From contig NQMI01000079.1 in NCBI GenBank assembly GCA_002270565.1, forward strand, positions 25,897 to 40,892: a stretch of DNA of 14,996 nt, given 5' to 3'. The notes under the pieces are model-generated. The model had not been told where the DNA came from. It saw only the letters and a list, made by a program, of their open reading frames with translations, and ran no database searches. Of the stretch, positions 8,591 to 14,996 are shown piece by piece (position 1 is the stretch's first letter; each line of letters begins with the position of its first letter). The DNA is from Stenocarpella maydis (lineage: Eukaryota > Ascomycota > Sordariomycetes > Diaporthales > Diaporthaceae). Both the position numbers and the translations under genes were made by a program.

Positions 8591-8757
8591 GTCGTCAATC
8601 TAAGTATTCAGTTCACCTACTGGATAGCCTCACAGCTAGTGATCATTGTCAGTCAAAACGAATATTGCTCAACCACCGCATCGCAACGTATTCAGAACAT
8701 AAACCCTTGATCTCTCAGGTCTTAAGGAACTCGGAACCCTCTGACCATTACAATTGG

Positions 8758-9165
8758 ATTTATTTAATCTATATTGCTTTTCATTCCGCTGGTTCTGCTA
8801 GCATGGTATCTAGTAGTAACTTATAGTATGCCTAAGGCTTATATCTATAGAGTATAAAGAATGGTAACTGTTTAGTTATACTAGAGGTTGCACTATTATA
8901 GGCAAATTAAACTAGTAGTAGTCATTTAACCTAATTATTCTATCATTAGTTAATATAGTATTAAAGGTATTATTCTATAATCTAGTTAATTTATTCTATC
9001 TATCTATCTATCTATCTATAGATATACTATTATTAAGAGTTTATATTTTGCTTCAAGTTATTTTATTAATAACTTCCAGAAGTTTAATATGAAGAGCTTA
9101 TCTCTATTTAAGATAATTTCATATAGTATTTTATATATATATATATTTAGTTTTATTGAGAAATA
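8758..9165 (-). pseudogene. Chromovirus (Ty3/gypsy) integrase catalytic core, RIP-degraded
   Basis: The minus strand reads, from 9160 down: EIILNRDKLFILNFWK (second catalytic Asp region, GAT at 9102-9100; family form SDRD), then a helix before the third acidic residue, INQIIEQYLQYYIN, LLLVQFAYNSATSSI at about 8916-8870, LPFFILYRYKP and TMLAEPAE. This is the order of a Ty3/gypsy integrase core, which inserts element cDNA into the genome. The frame runs on across the LTR A insertion into 7836-7352. Stops are mostly TAA or TAG at Gln positions. The region just before INQII, where the catalytic Glu-containing DGQTER motif is normally found, is occupied by a TCTA microsatellite. Reverse transcriptase and the start of integrase are absent: the relic is cut off at about 9165 by other repeats. 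Confidence 0.85.
8995..9018. repeat. (TCTA)6 microsatellite
   Basis: Six perfect TCTA units lie inside the integrase relic, reading TAGA on its coding strand. They sit where the conserved DGQTER codons would be, so the repeat expanded after the element was already dead. Confidence 0.95.
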
Positions 9166-9169
9166 ATAG

Positions 9170-9275
9170 TGCAGCCCCTAACAGTCTATAATGTACCCTT
9201 TTATTAGTATTTTTAGCAAAAAAGTACCTACTGATCCACTCACTAATACGGTCCACTCACTGGTAAACTACGTTA
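9170..9275. mobile_element. Probable end of a DNA transposon (terminal-repeat-like)
   Basis: TCCACTCACT occurs at 9235-9244 and 9252-9261, 17 bp apart, followed by GGTAAACTACG and then TA-rich DNA. Duplicated short motifs just inside a TA target are common at the ends of fungal Tc1/mariner/pogo elements, and this sequence looks familiar to me from such ends. No matching inverted end is found elsewhere in the window, so the element is truncated or this is an unrelated repeat. Confidence 0.35.
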
Positions 9276-9431
9276 TATATATTATAATTATACATATATA
9301 TATTTCTGATGAATTTGTGCTATAAAATAGCATTCAGTTCAGCGTGTGTTTCGGCAGGGTCGCAGTGTGGTGCTCTGAGGCGAATTGGGACGATTGACAA
9401 TGGTCTGGACAACTTTGTATTGAATTAAGTT

Positions 9432-9457
9432 GGGCTTCTGTAAGCCCTCCTTATATA
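9432..9457 (-). promoter_or_regulatory. LTR copy 2 TATA box and hairpin
   Basis: On the minus strand TATATAA (9457-9451) precedes GGGCTTACAGAAGCCC (9447-9432), identical to copy 1. It is the inverted counterpart of the element at 594-619. Confidence 0.6.
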
Positions 9458-9785
9458 CCCTCCGACGTCGTCTCACCCCTGGGCACGCTGCGGTCGGCTC
9501 TGGTGCAAATTTGCAAATGCCGGAAAATTCGCCCTTCCAACACACCATCTTTGGTTCCAAGCAGCCAGCCAACCATAGCCCTAGCAATGCCCAAATTAAG
9601 TACATACAAACTTCAGAAATCAGGCTATCCAATGCACTAAGTCATATACTTTTTGGGTAAGAAATAAGGGTAATGCAGAGGTCTGAATTAAGGTGCAAAT
9701 GCAGGCCAAAATAATCGACTCACGGCCACCAAACTCATCTTGCGTCGCGCACGCACTGGGCGTACTTAGCGAAATTCGCCTGACT

Positions 9786-9859
9786 CGCAAGTCTAGGGTA
9801 ACTCCTTGCTAGGAAGTCTAGGGTAACTCCTTACAACGAAGTCTAGGGTAACTCCTTGC
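9786..9859 (-). repeat. Three-unit minisatellite in LTR copy 2
   Basis: Three units of 24, 26 and 24 bp carry the AGTTACCCTAGACTT core. All three have the GGAG variant found only in the last unit of the copy 1 array, not the CAG variant that makes up its ten perfect units. Confidence 0.9.
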
Positions 9860-9892
9860 ACGGAGTACCAACGCCCTGCTGAGCGGTTCCGT

Positions 9893-10311
9893 TTAACAGC
9901 TTCAACCCGCTAGTTCTTATAGCTTCGAAGTTTAGGGTGATAGGAGAGGAATTGCCTTAGCCACTTCCTCCCTAGTGGAGGGCGATTCTCATAAGGGAAG
10001 GCAAGGCGGGCTATAAGGGCCTTTATTTCCAATTAAGTTAACCCAAGGCCTAGGCTACTTTAATTAATAATAAATAGTAATAATTCGTCCTCCTGATAGT
10101 CAAAAAGATACCTCCAAGGGTTGGCAGCTTCATAATAAATAGTAACGCCCGTATGGTAACGATGAAGTGTTAATATAGGTATAAACTATAGCCTAGAGGC
10201 AGCCTTTAAAGATATACCGTTAGCTATCGCTAAAAGGGCGTCATAAATATCAGCTTCTGTATATTGCTTCGTAATGGTCTAGTTGAGTTATAAAAGAAGT
10301 TTGGTAATAAG
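9893..10311 (-). pseudogene. pogo/Fot1-type transposase, N-terminal DNA-binding region
   Basis: About 135 codons on the minus strand read as a fungal pogo/Fot1 (Tc1/mariner superfamily) transposase. YTEADIYDALLAIANGISLKAASR with TLHR is the first helix-turn-helix (psq-like). QEDELLLFII, SLGLGLT and EIKALI followed by PPLGRKWLRQFLSYHPKLRS is the second, CENP-B-type helix-turn-helix that binds the terminal repeats. Four in-frame stops (TAG or TAA) sit at plausible Gln codons. The frame then meets the start of LTR copy 2 (TGTTAAACGG, 9898). The DDE catalytic domain that should follow is absent from the window, so the element was truncated by or after that insertion. The protein cannot transpose anything. 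Confidence 0.78.
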
Positions 10312-10340
10312 AAAAAAAATCACTCGTTGAGGAATTAAAG

Positions 10341-10622
10341 TTTTTTATAGGGGGGGTACCAGACGCGAACATCGCGTCACGCGTATGTAGGGGGGGCCGG
10401 AACAGGGGGGGGCCGAATGTGGGCCACCCACGTTACTGTAGTCCTAGCCGGCCCAGAATACCTGGGTATGCTCTCTACACTACTCCAAGAGAAAAGTCTT
10501 CACATGTTTGCTGTCTGCAAGGTTTCAGGCAACAAAGACGGTGCTGAGACAACGTTGCACACGCACATCTGCCCACTCCGCAAGTTTCATGCCTTAGGCA
10601 TAGCAATAGTAAAGGACAGCTA
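10341..10622. other. GC-rich island with three long G runs
   Basis: G7 at 10350-10356, G7 at 10390-10396 and G8 at 10405-10412 are each preceded by TATAG-, TGTAG- or AACAG-type sequence. GACGCG and CGCGTC (10362-10378) could form a hairpin. Downstream, to 10622, base composition is gene-like. A 68-codon plus frame from the ATG at 10417 has no motif I recognise, and the minus strand is broken by stops, so I do not call a gene. The island ends abruptly in A+T-rich DNA. It may be a transposon end or a host gene remnant. Confidence 0.4.
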
Positions 10623-11513
10623 AATATTATCACTAGTCCTATTAAACAGCTTACCTTATAAATAATTTCTCTATTTATTTTAGCTTCAGTGTTTATAATT
10701 TTATTATGTATATTAAAAATAATATTAGAAATAAATAAAATGAAAATAATATATATTATATTTACGTTATTTAATAATATAATAAAGTTTAAAATAGTTA
10801 TATTTGTAAAAAGAAATTTAATATTAAATTAAATATTTTTAATATAATATATTTAAATATTAATTATTATATCTTCATTAAGACTTTCATTAAAATAAAC
10901 TTTTAATATGATTATTATTAAAAGGTTTAAGTCCTTAAGGTTATCTTTAAAGTTAAAGTATATTTATAAGTACTAAGAGCTAATTCTTTATATATAAAAG
11001 CCTAAGCCTTGATACTTAAGTTAATTAATAATTTTATAATAGCTAGTAGTACTTATACTTATCTGCCCCTTTAGGAAAAACTATATAAGGCTAAGAATAT
11101 AGAAAACCTAGGATAAAAGCTAAAATATTAAGTATTACCTTATATTTAGTTATTTAAGTTATCTCTAAACTAATAAATATAGCTATTATTAATTAAGCGC
11201 CTAAGGCTTTAAAAGGGCGCTATTAATATTTATAAATAAAAGAAAAAAATATTAGTAGGAGTTAAACTTATAGACCTTATATTTATTATTATATAATAGC
11301 TAACCTAATACTTTATTAATATATTATAATATTATATAGATATATATATATTATATTTTTATAGCTTTATTGAAAGAGTTTTTGAAATTTATAAATAAAA
11401 TATGATTAAGGTTTTAGGGTTAAATAATAAGAATAAATATTTATTTATTTTTAAAGAAATCCTGTTTTTAGCTAGGAGTGGTATATATACACCTGTGGAA
11501 CGGTATAATTCAA
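10623..11513. other. A+T desert upstream of the tRNA, RIP-like
   Basis: Very A+T-rich and dense in TAA and TAG. Around 11080-11400 the plus strand reads as a long frame if TAA and TAG are taken as former Gln codons, but I could not match it to a family. No terminal repeats are found. TATATATA upstream of the tRNA (11482-11489) may be incidental. Confidence 0.4.
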
Positions 11514-11520
11514 GCGTTAG

Positions 11521-11531
11521 TGGTTTAGCGG
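11521..11531 (+). promoter_or_regulatory. RNA polymerase III A box
   Basis: TGGTTTAGCGG lies in the D arm of the tRNA-Gly gene at the usual distance from the 5' end. It is bound by TFIIIC together with the B box. Confidence 0.8.
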
Positions 11532-11562
11532 TAAAATCCATCGTTGCCATCGATGGGCCCCC

Positions 11563-11573
11563 GGTTCGACTCC
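11563..11573 (+). promoter_or_regulatory. RNA polymerase III B box
   Basis: GGTTCGACTCC matches the B-box consensus GGTTCGANTCC exactly, in the T arm. Confidence 0.9.
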
Positions 11574-11590
11574 GGGCTAACGCACGAATG

Positions 11591-11598
11591 TTTTTTTT
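11591..11598 (+). terminator. RNA polymerase III terminator (T8)
   Basis: A run of eight T on the coding strand begins seven bases after the discriminator base, a standard pol III stop. Confidence 0.9.
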
Positions 11599-12830
11599 AA
11601 TTTTGCTCATCTTAAATACAAAGATCGTTAGAGTCCCTACTTAATATTATAAGAAACCGACTGCACTATAAGTAGCGACACCAGGAATAAATGCAGATGG
11701 GAGTCATAGGGCTGAGCTAACATTTTAAGGATCTGAAAGGTAAGAAATATACCGGGCGTAAGTAAGGCGTAAAGGTGATTATTATAAACTCTGCAGCCTT
11801 ATATAGCCAGTTTATAACTTCTAGTTTTATCTTTCAGTTTAGGAAAGTTATTAAAACCTCTGTCTTAATTTAATATAAATCATTAAATCTAAAAAAGTTT
11901 CTTAAAATTTAAAATAAATTTAGAACAAAAATTGATTTTGAAAAAGAATTAATCTTTTAATAAAAAGGTATTTTATAAAGAAGTCTTCCTTTTAAACATA
12001 ATTACTTCTTAATTTTCATATAACGATTCTTTATTTTAAAATACCAGGTACGTAAAACCAATTATTTTATTGAGTTTAATTTTAATTTAAATACTTTGAG
12101 CCTATAAACAGTCTTAAAAGTATAAGAAATCATTAAATATTAAAGTAGTATTAAAGGTCAAAAGTTTTAAAGAGAAAAGCATCTTCTCTATTTTATAATA
12201 TATACACTCCCCGTTTTATAATATATATCCTGCTCTTTTTACAATATATACCTTTTTTTAAATATATATCCTCCTTTGATGAAAAGAAATATACTTGAAA
12301 GAAGAAATAATTACAAAATAAAGATTTTTATAAAAATAAAAAAATAAAGAAAATGAATATTAAATAACTAATTAATAACCTTAGAGGAGAGGTATTAATA
12401 GGTATAAAAGATCTAAAAGACCCTTTTTAATATAAAGACTTTTAGTAATTCATAAGGGTTATAATAAATATCTTTATTCCTTATTAAAACTGGGTATAGA
12501 AGCCCTCTGGGAGGCAAGGGGCCCTTCTTTTCCTTTTAAAATGTGAGAGGCTTTCTAAAAAGAAGGCCTTGAAGGAAGGGGCCTTCTAAAGGGTAGTAGG
12601 TCTTATAAGAATAAAGGGGGCCTTTTAAAAGGAAAGAAAAGATTTAAAAAAGAAGGAATATAAGTCTAAAAAAGCCTATATATACTTCCCTTTATCTTAT
12701 TCTAGATTTATATTTAATCTTATATTTATATTAAATGTGATGATAAAGAATATATTATATAAATTTACTTGAAATGTATTTTGAAATATAATCCTAAAAA
12801 CCATACTTTTAGGCAGGTTAAAGTACTTAT
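11599..12830. other. A+T desert without an identifiable gene
   Basis: Highly A+T-rich, with stops in all frames. It holds a short tandem array at 12191-12274 and a purine/pyrimidine-patterned stretch at 12510-12620 rich in AAGG and CCTT, including inverted repeat AGAAGGCC/GGCCTTCT (12561-12587). No protein similarity is recognised. Confidence 0.5.
12191..12274. repeat. Four imperfect units of TTTTATAATATATA-type repeat
   Basis: Units begin at 12191, 12214, 12236 and 12255, each a T run plus AATATATA followed by a C-containing tail (CACTCCCC, TCCTGCTC, CC, TCCTCC). Unit length is 19-23 bp. Confidence 0.65.
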
Positions 12831-12966
12831 ATTGTTCCGGGGTCTAGGGGAACCGGCATGTTTCGGAATCCGGAGGAAAACCAGCCTTGGCATCCCCCCC
12901 CCCCTCCAAGACTATAAGAAGGGGCCTTCCTGCGTTGCTTTTGAGAAATTTCTAGTCCTAGAGAAT
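12831..12966. other. Small GC-rich island with a C11 tract
   Basis: An abrupt rise in G+C within A+T-rich DNA. It contains GTTCCGGGG, GGGGAACCGG, a run of eleven C at 12894-12904, and palindrome GAAGGGGCCTTC at 12918-12929, which also occurs at 12575-12586. The open frame through it lacks an ATG and motifs. It may be an element end. Confidence 0.4.
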
Positions 12967-13034
12967 TAATCTTTTTATACCCTGTGAATTTGTATCTGTT
13001 AGATATATATGTGTATACTGTGAAACTATTTCTT

Positions 13035-14216
13035 ATGCGCTCTTTTTCTGCCTCTCCTTTTTGGCACCCTCTATTCCCCTTATAACTCTCCTATTGCGTT
13101 AGGGGCTCCTCTTCTTGTCTTCTATGCTCCTCTTGGGGTGGTTGCTTGATTAGGGCTCTAGCAGAACGTGTGCCTTTTTGTGTGTGTGGAGGTTTTGTCC
13201 TCTCGCTCTCTCTTTTGGGCCCGTTTTCACTAGTATCTGCCCCATGAATCAAACATGGGTTTCTTTAGCTAATAAGGTTTCTTCAGCCATTATAAAGTTC
13301 CTTAGCTTTTAGGCCTGGATTTCCTATTTTATTTATGAGGTTATTAGCTACTTTAGGGGAGTAAATCTTTATACTTCTAATACCATTTGATTCTAATTAG
13401 AGCTATAGCGCCCTCTTACTCTTAATAGAGGATTTTGCTATTATATAAAGGCTAGATTTACCCTCCTAAGTTGCTTATAGTTGACCCAGTGGCGATAGGA
13501 GCAGGTATATGCAAGGCTGGTCTAATCTCTATACCAAGCTAACTCCATTACCTTAGCTATATCTTAGACCCCCTCCTAGTATACCTAATTTAGTAGTGAA
13601 GTATGAAACCTCTAGCCTAGCTATATATTCTTAGAAAAGCTACTAAGGGATTTATATCCTTAGGCCTCAAAAATTCATTCTAATTAGATTTAATAGCATC
13701 TAATTGGAGCTTATTTCCTTATAAGGGATATAAAGAACTAATATTAAGAAGGTTTGGTGGATCCTAACCACCTATATTACTTAAAACTCTCTTACCCTCA
13801 GATATAGCACCTAAAGGTTTGGTACGCTAATTCCCTAATATAGGTAAATTGGGTATAATAAAGCCCTGGTTTAACTAATTAGCCCCCTTTTTAGTTTTCC
13901 CTTTCAAGTTATTATTATAATATCTAGTTACCCTATTAAACACTATATTTAAGATATTATCTAATATTATATGATATTGGGTTAGGTGATAGTAGTGCTG
14001 GATATTATATGCTTCTATAGGGAGTTAAAGAGGTTCCTGCCCTACTAACTACTGTTCTTCTGATTGGTAAGCTTGGAGCTTCTGCTGGTGTTGGCACCCC
14101 TTGCGGTTAGGATGGCTAGCATTAGTAGCATGAGGGTATTCCGGGTATTTATATTGTTCTCTCCTGTGAGACTAGCGGTTGAGTAGCTCCTGCCTTTGCC
14201 TATAGTAAGACTTCAT
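13035..14216 (-). pseudogene. RIP-degraded unidentified transposon ORF, about 390 codons
   Basis: From an ATG at 14216-14214 (MKSYYRQRQELLNR) the minus strand has one frame to about 13232 interrupted only by TAA and TAG, roughly 25 of them, all compatible with former CAA or CAG. The first other stop, TGA, comes near 13230. The product is Gln- and Asn-rich in its N-terminal part, then HYYHLTQYHIILDNILN, FNRVTRYYNNNLKGKTKKG, and a basic tail with KRAQKRERED and, near 13035, KRRGRKRAHKK. I do not recognise the family; a nucleic-acid-binding accessory or gag-like protein is possible. Downstream of the TGA to 13035 the frame still looks basic, so TGA may be a later mutation. Confidence 0.45.
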
Positions 14217-14293
14217 AATACTTAATGTGACCTTCTATACTGATACCTTTTACTCTAATTATACCTAGTTATTCCTATATGTATTTTAGTAAA

Positions 14294-14645
14294 CTTCAGA
14301 TAGTACTTATACCCTTATTTCTCTTAAATATGCCTGGTATAGAGAAATATTTAATACCTTTAAATAGTACTTATATCTTGCCTCTTCTGAAGGACCTTTG
14401 GTATTAAGAAATATTTAACTTTACTATTATTATAAGGGAGTGATTAGGACCTAACCTGTCCTGTATGCGTCTCTGCGGACCCTAAATAGCACTTATGCCT
14501 TTGCTTCTCCTGGATATGCTTATTATAGAGAAACATTCAATAATCTTAGATAGCACTTATACCTTGCCTCTTTAGCTATAGCGCTAGTATAGAGAAACAT
14601 TTGCCTCTATTATTATAATAAGGGATAGATTAGAACTCATATCTT
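14294..14645. repeat. Two-tier tandem repeat (about 60-bp units within about 186-bp units)
   Basis: Four diverged units of about 60 bp start near 14294, 14358, 14480 and 14543. Each has ATAGYACTTAT, then a CCTTGCCTCT-like stretch, then TAGAGAAAYATT or its variant. They are arranged as two pairs; each pair is followed by a related spacer with CTATTATTATAA and AAGGGA (after 14419 and after 14602), so a unit of about 186 bp was itself duplicated. Confidence 0.75.
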
Positions 14646-14996
14646 TTATTTTTCTAATAGGGGATATTTATTCTACTCCCTCATTTACTAGAGGTTTGCC
14701 CTTTAGGGGAAGGGAGCAGGATGTATATAAGGCAAGGGGGCTCTTATTAAAGAAAGGTCTACCTTAAGGATGCCAATCTCCTTAGGAACCTACCCCTACC
14801 CCATCTAAGACCTTAAATCAGGAGCGTTATGCTCCTATACTACTTATTTAGGCGACTTCTCAGCCTATTATACCTTTAATGCCCTTTAGAAATACTACCC
14901 TTTAAACCTTACTATTTCTTAACTTTTAAAAGGATATTTATAAAAGTAGATCTAATTAGCTTAATCCTATAGCTATAGCTTTCTATAGGGATATAG
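14646..14996. other. End of window, no gene seen
   Basis: Moderately A+T-rich with no long open frame. GTATATAAGGCAAGGG at about 14733 resembles an LTR TATA region but nothing else supports an LTR here. Confidence 0.4.

Larger units (their letters stand above)
7837..8752 (+). mobile_element. Solo LTR A, inserted in the chromovirus integrase and itself interrupted
   Basis: The segment begins TGTTATGAACCC and ends CCATTACA, and is flanked by a perfect 5-bp target-site duplication, ATTGG, at 7832-7836 and 8753-8757. Removing it with one duplication copy rejoins the minus-strand integrase frame without a shift. It is 916 bp in total, or 447 bp once the nested LTR B (8127-8590) and its duplication are subtracted. 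Base composition is near 50 percent G+C, against the A+T-rich host element, so it arrived after RIP of its target or escaped it. A TATATA motif lies near 8064. The open frame at 7863-8099 (78 codons) is within the LTR and is not supported as a gene. Confidence 0.85.
9316..9898 (-). mobile_element. LTR copy 2, inverted relative to copy 1 (583 bp)
   Basis: On the minus strand it begins TGTTAAACGGAA at 9898, like LTR B, and ends TATAGCACA at 9316, like copy 1. Between lie three 24-26-bp minisatellite units (9786-9859), the shared GC-rich block, a TATA box and hairpin, and the copy 1 3' region. Flanking five-base sequences (GAAGC before, AATTC after, on the minus strand) do not match, so the insertion is not clean: one end has been recombined or truncated. 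Its start lies within the frame of the pogo-type transposase relic at 9893-10311. Confidence 0.75.
11514..11584 (+). tRNA. tRNA-Gly (anticodon GCC)
   Basis: The 71-nt cloverleaf is complete. The 7-bp acceptor stem GCGTTAG (11514-11520) pairs with CTAACGC (11577-11583), with discriminator A at 11584. The anticodon stem CATCG/CGATG encloses loop TTGCCAT, with anticodon GCC at 11546-11548. The T arm is CCGGG TTCGACT CCGGG-like with GGTTCGACTCC. There is no intron and CCA is not encoded, as in eukaryotic nuclear genes. It resembles yeast tRNA-Gly(GCC) closely. It decodes GGC and GGU. There is no sign of mutation despite A+T-rich, RIP-like flanks, so it is probably functional. Confidence 0.97.

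Noticed and set aside
9311..9903. Target-site duplication around LTR copy 2
   Set aside because: Five-base flanks are GAATT and GCTTC on the plus strand; they do not match, so no clean insertion can be claimed.
10417..10623. 68-codon plus frame starting at ATG
   Set aside because: No recognisable motif, no upstream signal, and it begins within G-run repeats; unsupported as a gene.
11389..11644. Open frames on both strands across the tRNA gene
   Set aside because: They are chance frames over a structurally perfect tRNA gene.
12769..12969. 66-codon plus frame
   Set aside because: No ATG start, and it crosses a C11 tract and a composition boundary.

Overview
This window looks like a transposon graveyard from a filamentous ascomycete (Pezizomycotina). 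I see no intact protein-coding gene. The only clearly functional gene is an intact nuclear-type tRNA-Gly(GCC) at 11514-11584. Long A+T-rich stretches alternate abruptly with islands of normal G+C. In the relic reading frames almost every stop is TAA or TAG at a place where CAA or CAG (Gln) is expected, and several expected Cys read as Tyr. That is the signature of C-to-T change at CpA, on either strand, as expected from repeat-induced point mutation (RIP). Many fungi share this, so the genus is not determined.

Layout. 1-737: plus-strand LTR whose 5' end is outside the window; it starts inside a 24-bp minisatellite of at least 11 units. 738-2580: RIP-degraded element with an unidentified minus-strand relic ORF. 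2581-4383: pseudogene of a tetratricopeptide (kinesin-light-chain-like) protein. 4384-5101: no gene seen. 5102-5768: minus-strand fragment of a GH32 (invertase/inulinase-like) C-terminal region. 5760-6440: GC-rich repeats and a possible LTR-like segment. 6640-7330: relic of a transposon-associated cysteine/coiled-coil protein.

7352-9165: integrase of a Ty3/gypsy chromovirus on the minus strand. It is split by a solo LTR (7837-8752, target duplication ATTGG), which is itself split by a second solo LTR (8127-8590, target duplication GTCGT). 9170-9275: probable DNA-transposon end. 9316-9898: inverted copy of the first LTR with only three minisatellite units. 9893-10311: N-terminal DNA-binding part of a pogo/Fot1-type transposase. 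10341-10622: island with three long G runs. 10623-12830: A+T desert containing the tRNA. 12831-12966: small GC island. 13035-14216: another unidentified minus-strand relic. 14294-14645: two-tier tandem repeat.

The features do not form an operon or pathway. They record successive insertions: a chromovirus, a pogo element and others were inserted and mutated; LTR elements with much less RIP damage then landed in them and collapsed to solo LTRs. The TPR and GH32 pieces look like host genes that were truncated and mildly mutated in the same repeat-rich setting.
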